The notes beneath the pieces are model-generated. The model was not told where the DNA came from and did no database searches. It saw only the letters and a list, made by a program, of their open reading frames with translations. Position numbers and translations under genes: made by a program. A stretch of DNA of 43,788 nucleotides from Bacteroidales bacterium (GTDB lineage Bacteria; Bacteroidota; Bacteroidia; Bacteroidales; FEN-979): the NCBI GenBank assembly GCA_025355465.1, contig JANXZO010000065.1, forward strand, positions 1 through 43,788, given 5' to 3'. This document shows, piece by piece, positions 22,795 to 32,832 of this stretch; positions within the stretch are counted from its first letter, which is position 1, and each line of letters begins with the position of its first letter.

Positions 22795-25254
22795 TTAATA
22801 TATCAACACTTTTGTCCCCATGATTCCTTCCGGTGTTTTCAACTTTAACAGATAAAGTCCCGAACGGAGCTTCATCTCTGCCATCCGGAAAGAATTTTTA
22901 CCGGTTTGGAGGGTGATGGTTCCGTTATAGCATTGTTTGCCATCGATGGAGGTTACTTCAACAGCGGCAGATTGTGTCTTGCTTGCATCGACCGACATTG
23001 TGAAGTTTCCATCGGAAGGGTTGGGATAAACCTGCAATCTGCTGATCAGGGAATTGGCTTCTCCAATGGCATCGTTAGGTTTAAATGTGATCAGAACGGT
23101 ATCGGATTGTACACCATAGGAATCGGTTACCCTGCAATAAATTTTCTTCGTTCCGAAGCCTACTCCTGATGAATCAACGTTGATCAATTGCGTAAACTCT
23201 CCGGTGGACCAAACGTATGTTGTGAACTGTCCTGCATCGAGCTGAATCACATCGCTACCATAAACCGTTTGATCGGGACCAAGGTCAAGAACCGGGTGTT
23301 CGGTGATCGCAATGGACAGTTTTGACCGTTCTGACCACTCCTGGTAAAACAGATCGCAAACTGCTGCATCATGGATAACAATGGTATTTTCGTCATTGGA
23401 GGTATTTGCTGAGGCACTCCAGTTATGAGAACCTGTCCATACGAAAGGATCGGAAGAGAGGTTTGTACGATCCACAATCATCATCTTGCTGTGAAGCATG
23501 CCCGGCTCGTGATATTCACGAAAATCGTTGCCCAGCGCGGCAGTCAGTGCAGTGATAACCTGTGGTGAGGTAGAACGGTTGCTGATAATAACTTTGGCAC
23601 TGGCACCGGCATTGTGGCGTGCAATGATGGCATCGCTGATCACCGTTTGGGTCATGAGCATGGTTCCGACCTCAATTTCACTGTCGGTGGTATTGATATG
23701 AGCGACCAACTGGCCATTTACACCGTCGCTCGGACTGAAATACACCTCCACGCGTTTTCCTCCGATGACCAGTTCGTGTGGTGTGTTATCCGATTTCGCA
23801 GGTCCGAATTTCGCCATGGCCACATTCGGTGTGGGGCCAGCCGAGCCGAACATCTCATTGAATTCGAGGGTATATACCCTGGCCAGACTTGCATCCTGAA
23901 TAAAGAGGTTGTTGTTCGCATCGGTATTTACGTTCTGATCGGTCCAATTGCAGGAGCCAGTCCACACGATCGGATCGTTGGCATTTGTGGAGTTGGCATC
24001 AATTACCATGAATTTATTGTGCATGATGCCCGATCCCGCCGGACGAAGAATTTTACCGATGGCCGCATTGAGTCTCGGGATGGCTGAATTGTTCTGGTCT
24101 GCATCGCCTACGAGCCTCACAATAACACCCCTGGTGTGTGCCGCATTGAGTGCAGAAGCAATATCTGCGATACCTTCGTAATTAAAATTATAAATAGCCA
24201 CATCCACAGAGGACTTTGCCCTGTTTATGTAGGCGATGCAAGTATCGTCGGTGGCACGGTAGATCCTGATGGCTTTTGGCCCTGTGGCGACGGTGGTATC
24301 AACCGGGCGGGTAAAATAGGTTACGATTTTGCCGGTGGAAACTGAACGGGTTATATAGGGCTTTAACCCGGAAAATCCGGTATCGGATCCGGCAACAGAA
24401 AATGCGATCACATACACAAGGTCAGAAGGATTGAGCCCGGTGAGATCGATGGAATGGGTGGCTGCGCTTCCGGTACCTGAAATATGTCCCAGCTCAAGTT
24501 GGGGAGTGCGTCCGTAAAACAATTCGGTAGTTCCGGCGATATTGGTACTCCAGTTCAAAGTGAAGGAACTGGTTGTGATATTGCTGATGGCCAGCGGTGT
24601 GGTGAAGGCGATCGTGCTGTTACTGATGATGTCGTTTTTGTCTCTGAGCAAAAACTGATACCCGGCAGCCGGATTATTATAGTCGAATTGTGAACAGATC
24701 CCTACGATGGTCACCGGACTGGCAGGGATTATTTGGCCTACTAGTCCTGTTGGTCCGGTTGAAGCAATATTAACACGCACCTGGCAGGTTTCACCGTTGG
24801 CGGTAACATTATAGTTTGTGTTTCCCTGAAAGGTTCCGCCTCCATTGGTAAAACTAACTCCCACCATGGTGATGAGCCTTCCTTCGTATGCCTCACCCAT
24901 CCCTCCCGGGGTTAAAAGGATCGGAGCGGGAAGAGGCTTGGGTGCAATGGCTGTGAAAGAGGTTACAGGATCCAATTCCAGTAGCTGGTTATAATTTTTC
25001 AGAACGCCGGTTACAACAATGGAATCGCCTCTTGCAATGGTTCCGAAAGCCCCCCCTTTGTACGCGGCAATTCCTGCCGTAGCATCCTGGAAGTAGCGAA
25101 TGGAGTTTCCAAGTTCAGATCCGTTTGTCACCACGCCGCGAACGGTTACGGTTGTTCCTTCGGGCATGGCCCTTGCCTCTGCAATGGTATTTTGGGCATA
25201 CCCATGGAATATCAGCAGCATCAAGCATGTAATTGAGATTGCAATTTTTTTCAT
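22795..25254 (-). CDS. T9SS-secreted phospholipase D-family protein, putative nuclease
   Basis: An 819-residue modular secreted protein. A signal peptide (1-20) is followed by OB-fold-like segments (about 30-210), as in many extracellular nucleases. A fibronectin III-like domain (about 215-300) comes next. Two PLD half-domains each have an HKD motif: His412-Lys414-Asp419 followed by GSCNW, and His588-Lys590-Asp595 followed by GSHNW. An Ig-like region and a type A T9SS sorting domain with LQVYPNPSDGNF at about 738-749 end the protein. A Nuc-like phosphodiesterase acting on extracellular DNA is the leading guess; phospholipase activity is the alternative. It lies 115 bases downstream of the TonB receptor gene. 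Confidence 0.85.
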   Translation of the reverse strand: MKKIAISITCLMLLIFHGYAQNTIAEARAMPEGTTVTVRGVVTNGSELGNSIRYFQDATAGIAAYKGGAFGTIARGDSIVVTGVLKNYNQLLELDPVTSFTAIAPKPLPAPILLTPGGMGEAYEGRLITMVGVSFTNGGGTFQGNTNYNVTANGETCQVRVNIASTGPTGLVGQIIPASPVTIVGICSQFDYNNPAAGYQFLLRDKNDIISNSTIAFTTPLAISNITTSSFTLNWSTNIAGTTELFYGRTPQLELGHISGTGSAATHSIDLTGLNPSDLVYVIAFSVAGSDTGFSGLKPYITRSVSTGKIVTYFTRPVDTTVATGPKAIRIYRATDDTCIAYINRAKSSVDVAIYNFNYEGIADIASALNAAHTRGVIVRLVGDADQNNSAIPRLNAAIGKILRPAGSGIMHNKFMVIDANSTNANDPIVWTGSCNWTDQNVNTDANNNLFIQDASLARVYTLEFNEMFGSAGPTPNVAMAKFGPAKSDNTPHELVIGGKRVEVYFSPSDGVNGQLVAHINTTDSEIEVGTMLMTQTVISDAIIARHNAGASAKVIISNRSTSPQVITALTAALGNDFREYHEPGMLHSKMMIVDRTNLSSDPFVWTGSHNWSASANTSNDENTIVIHDAAVCDLFYQEWSERSKLSIAITEHPVLDLGPDQTVYGSDVIQLDAGQFTTYVWSTGEFTQLINVDSSGVGFGTKKIYCRVTDSYGVQSDTVLITFKPNDAIGEANSLISRLQVYPNPSDGNFTMSVDASKTQSAAVEVTSIDGKQCYNGTITLQTGKNSFRMAEMKLRSGLYLLKLKTPEGIMGTKVLIY

Positions 25255-25290
25255 TTTGTGTTTATTTCGAAGTTGTTGGTTAATTGTTGA

Positions 25291-25320
25291 GTCACAAGGT
25301 CACAAGGTCACAGGGTCACA
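25291..25320. repeat. 8-bp minisatellite, unit GTCACAAG
   Basis: Three full units and a partial fourth: GTCACAAG twice, GTCACAGG once, then GTCACA. It lies in the 115-base gap between the PLD-family gene and the TonB receptor gene and touches neither reading frame. Confidence 0.9.
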
Positions 25321-25322
25321 TT

Positions 25323-25362
25323 TTTCACCATTTCACCATTTCACCATTTCACCATTTCACCA
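25323..25362. repeat. 8-bp minisatellite, unit TTTCACCA
   Basis: Five perfect copies of TTTCACCA in tandem, ending eight bases before the stop codon of the TonB receptor gene. It is a different repeat from the GTCACAAG array two bases away, but has the same 8-base period. Confidence 0.95.
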
Positions 25363-25369
25363 TTTAATT

Positions 25370-28234
25370 TTAGTAGCTAAGTGCAATTGATGCATTGAAT
25401 GTTCTTCCTGCCCCAAAGAATACACCTGCCGATGCCGCATCGAAATCGGTATACTTTGTTGAGTAAGAATCGTTGTTCTTTGCATCAGAAATGTACACCC
25501 TGTCGAGCAGGTTCAGAACACTGGCCCGAATGTCGAGTTTGAATCTTTTAAATACAAACCGGTACCCTGCATTCAGGTCGACCAGGTAATAAACAGGCAA
25601 CTGCCAGGAATCACGCGGTTTCCCGTCAACGAAAGCCTTTGGATTGGCAATCGGATCAAGCGAGGCAGGATCCATCTGGGAGTAGTTTTTTGCAAAGAGG
25701 GTGAAGCTGCCGGAAACATACAGGTATTTAATGATCTCCCAACGGATGCTCTCCATGAACTGGAACTGGGCTGCATCACCAACATGAACCCCCTTCGCAT
25801 CAAAATAAAACTTCTTAAGAAGGTTCCCGGCGGCATCATAAACCATGGCAGTGTCTGCAGAGGTCCATCTCCAGTCGCCCCACGAAAGCACCTGGTCCCA
25901 TTGAATAGCGGGAATTGGCTTCCAGCCGAATTCGATCTCGATACCTTTGTGCAAAGCATCCATTCCATTGATATTTGCAGGATAAGGTTCGTTGTCAATG
26001 GTAACGGTAGCCTGGGAATCCATGGGCCTGTTTTTCCATTTGGTCAGGTATCCATTAATGTTTAGACCGATTGTCCTCGAATTATAACTGTAACCCAATT
26101 CGAGAGCCTGGATAATTTCATTCTTGGGATCAAGGAACTCTTTGTTATCGTTATTGAAGACGTTGGAGAAACGGGGTGCCTTGGAAAGGTAACCCAAATT
26201 CATAAACACGTTGTTGTGGCTGTCGATATTATAATTTACCCCTCCCTTTACCGTAAAGCCGGGGAAAACTTTCCATGGTGTCTGGGTGGCCCGTGCCTCG
26301 CTGGAATTATTTGTATAAGCAGTTGCTTTTGTGATAAAATAGGTACTGTCCCCTTTTCTCACATAAGTTGTATCATTCGACTGCCAGTGGGCCGAATCTC
26401 CGACATTGTATGTCAGGTTCTGGCTACCGTTGTAATAGAAGATATCATCATATCCAACAGCCTGTGTGAAGGTGTTCCCATCAAGGACAAGATCCCTTCT
26501 TTTAAAATAATCAATCCTCTTATAGGCGGAGAGTGCGGCTGTAAGGTTGAGGAACGCTGTCCAGTCACCCTTCTTGTATTCCAGCTGCGCAAACAGACCG
26601 CCCCAGTTCACAAGACCATCGTTGTAGTAATATATTTTATTGCCTTCGTAATACTTGGACTGATATGGGTTTGCATTCAGGTCCCCGGCATCCCGCATAA
26701 ATCCTCCGCCAAGCAGATCATAAACTTCTCCATAGTGCATCCCTTTGTAGGTTCTCAGATCGATCCCCCCTGATAATGAAAAATTCTCATTAATTTCCCA
26801 GCTGAAGGTCGACAATAATCCGATCCAGCGATGGTTGTTCACACTGCTGCGAATAAGCTTTTCGGACCGGCCATCGAATGAATTTTTATTCGAATCATAG
26901 AATTTCTGATACTCCAGCAACCCGGTGGTTGAATCCAGTGCAAAAGTTGAACCGCTGTAAGCACCATACCTGTCTGTAGAATAGTTATTGGTCCCTCCGC
27001 CGCTGCCGATCGAAAGGTAAAGGATGTTGGACCAGTAGAGTTTGTCGTTGATTCTCCAGTAGTCACGCAGGCTGAGCTGTGGTTTGAAGTAATAATTTTT
27101 TGACTGGGAGAGGCTTTCCGGTTCGTCCTGATAAATGCGTTCTCCATCGGCTCCCCTTTCCCAACGGTTTACATAACCCCAGTTGGAGTTGTAACGTATC
27201 CCATAGCTGAATTTGTATAATGAGGTATCGGGAACACCCAGTTTGGTCGCATATCCCCTGTCGAAGGTTGAAATGGATTTCATATAGGAACGTTGTGCAT
27301 GTTGCTGAGGCGCTCCCATGGCTGAGAAGGTCAGCGTATGACGGCCAATTCTTTTGTCAATTCGGATATAACCAAACCACCCTTTGGTCCAGGTGTTGTC
27401 CACCCAACCCTGTCCCTGTTTGTAAGAACCGGCAATGGTTACTCCCCATCCATGTTTCAGCTGGCCGGTGGTAACACCCAGCGAGGTTCTCAGGTACCCG
27501 TCGCTTCCAACCTCCTGCTTGATTATCCCGCCAAGCTTTTCATCGATACCCTTTGTAATAATGTTCATCGTTCCGCCAACAGACGGGAGTGCCAGCTTCG
27601 AAGCCCCAAGGCCTCTTTGGACCTGAATATTGCGGGTAACCGCGTCGAGACCGAACCAGTTCGACCAGTAAACCCATCCGTTTTCCATATCATTGACGGG
27701 AATTCCATCGATCATAACGGCCAGGTTGCGCTGGCTGAAACCACGGATGTTAATACGTGCATCGCCGTCACCTCCACCTTGCTGAGTGGCATAAACACCG
27801 GGGGTTTTGTTAAGGATCATGGGAATGTCGCGCGATGCAAGCTCTTCCTGCAGCTTGATAGGCTGGACTGTGGAAAAAGCGACAGGTGTCTCACGGGTCT
27901 TGGCAACATCGGCAACAACCTCAACCTCTGTCAGCGTAGGGGTTTTCAGCTGAAAATCCTGGGTCAGTTCCGATTGAACCGTCAGATCAATCTCCTGTGG
28001 CAGGTAACCCACATAGGAGACCTTGAGATGGTAGGTACCTTTATCAAGTTTAATATAGTACCGACCATCCATATCCGTGATCACCCCTTTCCCCGTGCCG
28101 TAGGATATCGTGGCACCGATCAGGGTTTCGCCGGAATTGGCATCTGTAACGACACCACGGATCATGATTTTTTGGGAAAATACGAGGGTCGGCAAGAGCA
28201 CTGCAAGAAGTAATGTAGTAAAAAATTTCGTCAT
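25370..28234 (-). CDS. TonB-dependent receptor with carboxypeptidase-regulatory-like domain
   Basis: A 954-residue outer-membrane beta-barrel receptor. It has a signal peptide (about 1-20), a CarboxypepD_reg-like domain (about 22-105, with IRGVVTDANSGETLIGATI) and a plug domain (about 110-235). The plug contains LNKTPGVYATQQGGG, RINIRGFSQRNLAVMIDGIPV and GGTMNIITKG. The barrel ends in a C-terminal strand finishing NASIALSY. No SusD gene follows, so it is not a SusC-type glycan importer pair. The substrate is not evident; the nuclease-like and lamin-tail neighbours hint at nucleic-acid or phosphate-related uptake, which is only inference. A strong hairpin at 28267-28297 lies before its start. 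Confidence 0.92.
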   Translation of the reverse strand: MTKFFTTLLLAVLLPTLVFSQKIMIRGVVTDANSGETLIGATISYGTGKGVITDMDGRYYIKLDKGTYHLKVSYVGYLPQEIDLTVQSELTQDFQLKTPTLTEVEVVADVAKTRETPVAFSTVQPIKLQEELASRDIPMILNKTPGVYATQQGGGDGDARINIRGFSQRNLAVMIDGIPVNDMENGWVYWSNWFGLDAVTRNIQVQRGLGASKLALPSVGGTMNIITKGIDEKLGGIIKQEVGSDGYLRTSLGVTTGQLKHGWGVTIAGSYKQGQGWVDNTWTKGWFGYIRIDKRIGRHTLTFSAMGAPQQHAQRSYMKSISTFDRGYATKLGVPDTSLYKFSYGIRYNSNWGYVNRWERGADGERIYQDEPESLSQSKNYYFKPQLSLRDYWRINDKLYWSNILYLSIGSGGGTNNYSTDRYGAYSGSTFALDSTTGLLEYQKFYDSNKNSFDGRSEKLIRSSVNNHRWIGLLSTFSWEINENFSLSGGIDLRTYKGMHYGEVYDLLGGGFMRDAGDLNANPYQSKYYEGNKIYYYNDGLVNWGGLFAQLEYKKGDWTAFLNLTAALSAYKRIDYFKRRDLVLDGNTFTQAVGYDDIFYYNGSQNLTYNVGDSAHWQSNDTTYVRKGDSTYFITKATAYTNNSSEARATQTPWKVFPGFTVKGGVNYNIDSHNNVFMNLGYLSKAPRFSNVFNNDNKEFLDPKNEIIQALELGYSYNSRTIGLNINGYLTKWKNRPMDSQATVTIDNEPYPANINGMDALHKGIEIEFGWKPIPAIQWDQVLSWGDWRWTSADTAMVYDAAGNLLKKFYFDAKGVHVGDAAQFQFMESIRWEIIKYLYVSGSFTLFAKNYSQMDPASLDPIANPKAFVDGKPRDSWQLPVYYLVDLNAGYRFVFKRFKLDIRASVLNLLDRVYISDAKNNDSYSTKYTDFDAASAGVFFGAGRTFNASIALSY

Positions 28235-28266
28235 GGGAACGGATTATTGGGTTTGGTTCGACACAA

Positions 28267-28297
28267 CATAGGGGCAATCTTCAGGATTGCCCCTATG
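28267..28297. repeat. Perfect 13-bp inverted repeat, REP-like or terminator stem
   Basis: The arms 28267-28279 and 28285-28297 are perfectly complementary over 13 bases around the loop TTCAG. It lies between the stop of the lamin-tail gene (28324) and the start of the TonB receptor gene (28234). No T-run follows in either direction, so it is either a weak terminator or a dispersed palindromic element. Confidence 0.8.
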
Positions 28298-28323
28298 CGG
28301 ATATAAGATAAATCCGGGATAAA

Positions 28324-29340
28324 TTATTGAACAATGATTTTTTTAACCACCAGTTGGTTATCTGCATAACGCATCCTGACAAAATAGATGCCTGCCGTTG
28401 GGCCATTCAGATAAACCTTTGCCTCAAGCTGGTTCCCGGAGAACTCATGATGGTAGACTACTTCGCCAAGGATAGACACAACTTCAACATTGCCAATGGC
28501 ATAAACTGTCTGAATCGTAAACTGTCCGTTGGTTACCGGGTTAGGAAGGATCACAACATTACGGCTGCTGTTTACAGTCGGGATACCGGCTGAGGATTTG
28601 CAGTCGCACCAATGAGCGCCCAGGCTGTCGAAGGTGTTGGCAGGAAGTGAATCATACTCCAGCAAGGCGAAGAAACTATCGGGAACTCCGCCGGTTTGCG
28701 TATTTCCGTAAGCCATCATGGTAGCAAAATCGACTCCGTGTTTAATCGTATGCTTTCTGACCAATGTTTTACTCTTGGTGAGGTATCTTCCTGTTCCCAA
28801 TGTATAGGGCTTGGTATCTGTCCATGCTCCGGAAGGTGTAAATGTTCCGGACCAGTTCTTTGGGCGGACACCGATCTCTCCGAAAATGTCAATATGTACC
28901 CAGTTGCTTCCCACCTTCTTCTGAAGCGAGATGGCATCATCGCCATTCCAGAAAACGCAGTTGCCACCGGGGGTGGTTCCACCGTAATCGTAAGGAGCAA
29001 GCCAGTCGGCTTTGGCACGAAGGCCGGCCCAAACCATGGTATCCTGTCCCGGCTTGGTGGTGTCCTGGATGATTACCCAGGTCTTATAAGGTTGGATGGT
29101 GCCGGTAAGCGGAAGGTTGTAAAGCATGTCCTGATCGGAGGTGCTGCTGCCGTTTGAAAACCGGATCAGGCGGTAATTGCCATCCAGTGTAATGGGTGAA
29201 CCTGTCGGGTTATAAAGCTCCACGGCTTTGTTGTTGTTCCAGCCTTCAACATATTCCGACATGAAAATATCGGAACAGTCCTGGGCATAAATGAAGCCTG
29301 CCGAAAGCAGGGCTGCAAACAGTAGTAGAAGTTTCTTCAT
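28324..29340 (-). CDS. T9SS-secreted lamin-tail-domain protein
   Basis: A 338-residue secreted protein. The signal peptide (about 1-19, ending FIYAQ) is followed by a lamin-tail domain (about 22-170) recognised by DIFMSEYVEGWNNNKAVELYNPTG. The C-terminal 85 residues are a type A T9SS sorting domain, with VVILPNPVTNGQFTIQ and GIYFVRMRYADNQLVVKKIIVQ. Lamin-tail domains on secreted bacterial proteins often accompany nucleases and phosphatases, probably as binding modules. No catalytic domain is seen. It is upstream of the TonB receptor gene on the same strand. Confidence 0.87.
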   Translation of the reverse strand: MKKLLLLFAALLSAGFIYAQDCSDIFMSEYVEGWNNNKAVELYNPTGSPITLDGNYRLIRFSNGSSTSDQDMLYNLPLTGTIQPYKTWVIIQDTTKPGQDTMVWAGLRAKADWLAPYDYGGTTPGGNCVFWNGDDAISLQKKVGSNWVHIDIFGEIGVRPKNWSGTFTPSGAWTDTKPYTLGTGRYLTKSKTLVRKHTIKHGVDFATMMAYGNTQTGGVPDSFFALLEYDSLPANTFDSLGAHWCDCKSSAGIPTVNSSRNVVILPNPVTNGQFTIQTVYAIGNVEVVSILGEVVYHHEFSGNQLEAKVYLNGPTAGIYFVRMRYADNQLVVKKIIVQ

Positions 29341-29430
29341 AGCTGATAATTTAGGTGATTTTCGTTGTTGACTTCAAGATAACGAAATTACAAAAACGGC
29401 GGGCACGTCGTGTTAATGAATTATCAATTG

Positions 29431-32400
29431 TTAGTAACTTTTTACCAGCCTCGCCAGCCTTGTCAACGCATCTCCAATGCTGGCCACATCCCGGAAGGTT
29501 AAAAACAGTTTGTCGCGCTCCTCTTTCATGACACAACCTGACGGGCTTTCCTTAATAAATTCAAGGATTGCAGTGAACTGAGGAGACAAGAAATAGGGCG
29601 ATTCCGAATTGGAAAGAAAGTAAGCGGTTAGGCGTCTGTTTCGCAGCACAAGTTTCTCGAAACCAATTTTACGGGCCAGCCAGCGAAGCCGGATGGTTTC
29701 AATGAGCGACACGGTTTGTGCCGGCACCTCTCCAAAACGGTCGACAAGCCGCTCCGTATAGCTGATCAGTTTGGCCTCCGTTTCAATGGAATCGAGTTCT
29801 TTGTAAAGGTTCAACCGCTCGGTAATGTTGGTAATATAGGAATCCGGGATCAGAATTTCCAGATCGGTCTCAATCACACAATCTTTCACAAATTCTTTTG
29901 GCATTTCTGCCTGGAATACCTCTTTGAAATCAGTCTCCTTCAGCTCCAGAAGCGCTTCATCAAGGATTTTCTGATACATCTCATAACCAATCTCCGAAAT
30001 AAAACCGCTTTGTTCACCCCCCAGAATATTACCGGCTCCGCGAATATCAAGATCGCGCATGGCAATATTGAAACCACTTCCCAGGTCGGCGAACTCCTCA
30101 ATGGCGCGCAGCCGCTTCCTTGCCTCGTCGGTGAGCGTCGACATCGGCGGGGCCAGCAGGAAACAGAATGCCTTTTTATTCGACCTCCCTACCCTGCCCC
30201 GCAATTGGTGAAGGTCGCTCAGACCGTAATGATGGGCATCGTTGATGATGATGGTGTTCACATTGGGAATATCGAGCCCCGATTCAATGATCGTTGTGGC
30301 AACAAGCACATCATACTCCCCTTCAATGAAATCAACCATGGTCTTTTCCAGTTTCGCTCCGTCCATCTGCCCATGAGCCACTGCGACCCGGGTTCGCGGT
30401 ACGGTTCGCTGGATCATGCCGGCTAGCTCCATGATGTTCTGAATCCTTGTTGTCACAAAGAAGACCTGCCCGCCGCGTGAAATCTCATAGGTAATCGCCT
30501 CCCGGATCACCTCTTCGGTAAAAGGCTGAATCTCGGTCTGCACCGGGTATCGGTTGGGCGGTGGCGTGTTGATGATCGAAAGGTCGCGCGCACCCATGAG
30601 CGAGAATTGAAGGGTTCGCGGAATCGGCGTGGCGGTGAGGGTAAGCGTATCAACATTGACACGCATCTGCTTCATCTTCTCCTTGGCAGCCACACCGAAT
30701 TTCTGCTCTTCGTCCACAATCAGCAGGCCGAGATCATTAAAAACAATATCCTTGCTCAGTAGCCTGTGGGTTCCGATCACAATGTCAATCTTCCCGGATT
30801 CCAGGTCGGCAAGCACTTGCTTCTGGGCCTTCGCCGATTTAAACCGGTTGATATAATCCACCCTGCACGGGAAGGCTTTTAGTCGTTCGGCAAAGGTCTT
30901 ATAATGTTGCAAGGCAAGGATGGTTGTGGGCACCAGTACTGCCACCTGCTTGCTGTCGCACACCACTTTAAAGGCGGCCCGGATGGCAATTTCCGTTTTC
31001 CCGAATCCGACATCCCCGCAAATCAGTCTGTCCATGGGGTACTGCTCCTCCAGGTCGTGTTTTACGTCGGCTGTTGATTTTATCTGGTCGGGGGTGTCCT
31101 CATAAATAAAGGAAGCCTCCAATTCAGTCTGCAGGTAGTTATCAGGAGCATAGGAAAACCCCGTGGTGGCACGACGTTCCGCATAGAGTTTTATGAGGTC
31201 CCTGGCGATGTCTTTGACCCTGCTCTTCGTCTTGTTCTTGAGCTTATTCCAAACATCCGAGCCCAATCTGTTAAGGGATGGCGCCGTTCCTTCTTTACCA
31301 ATAAACTTGGAAATCCGGTGAAGTGAATGGATGCTGACATACAGGAGATCGTCATTTTTGTAGATCAGCCTGATGGCCTCCTGCTCTTTACCGTTATTCA
31401 CGATTTTCTCCAGCCCGTCGAACCGCCCCACTCCGTGATCAATATGGGTCACAAAATCGCCTGGCTTGAGGTCGTACAATTCCTTCAGGGTGAGTGCCTC
31501 TTTGCTGGCATAACCGTCGCGCAGCTGGAACCGGTGATAGCGTTCAAAAATCTGGTGGTCGGTGTAACACGCTATTTTCAGATCTTTATCCACAAACCCT
31601 TCATGCAGCGAGAAATTCAGTGTAACCAAAAGGTCGTGACGCGACTGGTGTGCCGCGCGGGAAATGATGCCGGATTCCTGCTTGCTTTGAATCTCTTCGA
31701 AAATTGCATGCAACCTTTCTGCCTGCTTTGGATTATCCGCAAGCAGGAAATTGGTGAATTCATTTTGGCTGTTCCGGCGAAGATCGTCGATCAGCAGGTC
31801 AAAATTTTTATTAAACGAAGGTTGCGGACTTTGATTAAACTGGATTGGCAATGCCGTTTTAAAATAAAACTGCATTCCGAATTCTATGGTTGAATACGAA
31901 AGCATCCATTTCAGAAATTCACTTCCGGACAGCAACAAATCGCTTGACGGTTGATTATCTATGACTTCTGAAATAAATCCGGCATCATCAAGCCATATGA
32001 TCGCTTTTTCAGGCAGGAACGAAAAGATCGGCTCATAAGCAATGTTTTTGCCGGCATTCACGCGGATGTCAGGAACGATGGTCACCGCTGCCTTCTTTTC
32101 GATCGAAAGCTGACTGGCCGGGTCAAATGTTCGGATAGAAGCCACTTCGTCGCCGGAAAATTCGATGCGGTAGGGATGATCGCTGCTGAAGGAATAAACG
32201 TCGATGATTCCGCCGCGCAACGAAAACTGTCCGGGTTCTACCACAAAGTCGGCCCGTTCAAATTCATACTCGATCAGCAGGTCAAGCACAAACTCCATAT
32301 TTACCTGCTCACCGGAATGGAGTTTAAGGGTATTTTTTTCGAGGTACTTTTTGTTAACGACCTTTTCGGAGACAGCTTCAGGATAGGTGACAACAATAAA

Positions 32401-32832
32401 TTTTCTGGCCCTGCTATTCAGCCGGTTGAGCACTTCAGTGCGCGAAAGCAGCCCCTGGTTGTCTTTAATGCCTGAATGGAATCCCCGTTTGAATGACGAA
32501 GGAAAAAAAAGCACTCGTTTCTGGTCGGGAAGAACTTGCTTCTCCCCCAGTAAATTTTCAAGGTCATTATAAAAATAGGCCGCGCTTTCCTGGTCGGGAA
32601 GTATTACACACTGAACTGTGGATGCGGCGTTGTAAACGGTTGCGGCGATGAATGCCCGCGAGGAGCCAACCAACCCCCTGAGGTGCAACCGGAACCGCTG
32701 GTGTTCCTCCACCGGCTCACCGGAATGTGAAGTTGCCAGGGAGAAATGTTTACGTATTTCCTCAAGGCGGGGATGGGTCGAAAAGGCCGATAAGAGTTCG
32801 GGATAAGTCAGAGCGCCTGTAATCTTATTCAA
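29431..32832 (-). CDS. mfd: Mfd, transcription-repair coupling factor
   Basis: A 1133-residue translocase that removes stalled RNA polymerase at DNA lesions and recruits UvrA. The N-terminal UvrB-like region (about 1-400) is followed by the RNA-polymerase-interacting domain, with [19 protein letters not shown]. Superfamily 2 helicase motifs follow, including Walker A GDVGFGKT at about 606-613 and DEEQKFGV. The C-terminal TRCF domain ends the protein. The length is normal. The start appears to be TTG at 32832, because no in-frame ATG lies nearby; it overlaps the fbp stop by eight bases, suggesting translational coupling. A start further downstream would delete conserved N-terminal residues. 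Confidence 0.93.
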   Translation of the reverse strand: MNKITGALTYPELLSAFSTHPRLEEIRKHFSLATSHSGEPVEEHQRFRLHLRGLVGSSRAFIAATVYNAASTVQCVILPDQESAAYFYNDLENLLGEKQVLPDQKRVLFFPSSFKRGFHSGIKDNQGLLSRTEVLNRLNSRARKFIVVTYPEAVSEKVVNKKYLEKNTLKLHSGEQVNMEFVLDLLIEYEFERADFVVEPGQFSLRGGIIDVYSFSSDHPYRIEFSGDEVASIRTFDPASQLSIEKKAAVTIVPDIRVNAGKNIAYEPIFSFLPEKAIIWLDDAGFISEVIDNQPSSDLLLSGSEFLKWMLSYSTIEFGMQFYFKTALPIQFNQSPQPSFNKNFDLLIDDLRRNSQNEFTNFLLADNPKQAERLHAIFEEIQSKQESGIISRAAHQSRHDLLVTLNFSLHEGFVDKDLKIACYTDHQIFERYHRFQLRDGYASKEALTLKELYDLKPGDFVTHIDHGVGRFDGLEKIVNNGKEQEAIRLIYKNDDLLYVSIHSLHRISKFIGKEGTAPSLNRLGSDVWNKLKNKTKSRVKDIARDLIKLYAERRATTGFSYAPDNYLQTELEASFIYEDTPDQIKSTADVKHDLEEQYPMDRLICGDVGFGKTEIAIRAAFKVVCDSKQVAVLVPTTILALQHYKTFAERLKAFPCRVDYINRFKSAKAQKQVLADLESGKIDIVIGTHRLLSKDIVFNDLGLLIVDEEQKFGVAAKEKMKQMRVNVDTLTLTATPIPRTLQFSLMGARDLSIINTPPPNRYPVQTEIQPFTEEVIREAITYEISRGGQVFFVTTRIQNIMELAGMIQRTVPRTRVAVAHGQMDGAKLEKTMVDFIEGEYDVLVATTIIESGLDIPNVNTIIINDAHHYGLSDLHQLRGRVGRSNKKAFCFLLAPPMSTLTDEARKRLRAIEEFADLGSGFNIAMRDLDIRGAGNILGGEQSGFISEIGYEMYQKILDEALLELKETDFKEVFQAEMPKEFVKDCVIETDLEILIPDSYITNITERLNLYKELDSIETEAKLISYTERLVDRFGEVPAQTVSLIETIRLRWLARKIGFEKLVLRNRRLTAYFLSNSESPYFLSPQFTAILEFIKESPSGCVMKEERDKLFLTFRDVASIGDALTRLARLVKSY

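Noticed and set aside
25291-25362. Possible CRISPR array from the direct repeats
   Set aside because: The repeats are 8 bases long and strictly tandem with no spacers; no cas genes are nearby.
27338-28213. A 291-residue open frame on the plus strand antisense to the TonB receptor gene
   Set aside because: The receptor frame has clear signal peptide, plug and barrel motifs. The antisense product has no family pattern and is a shadow frame.
25370-28234. TonB receptor as a SusC-type glycan importer
   Set aside because: No SusD-like gene follows, and the neighbours are not glycoside hydrolases.
29716-30426. A 236-residue open frame on the plus strand within mfd
   Set aside because: It lies wholly over conserved helicase motifs of mfd in the opposite direction and shows no domain of its own.
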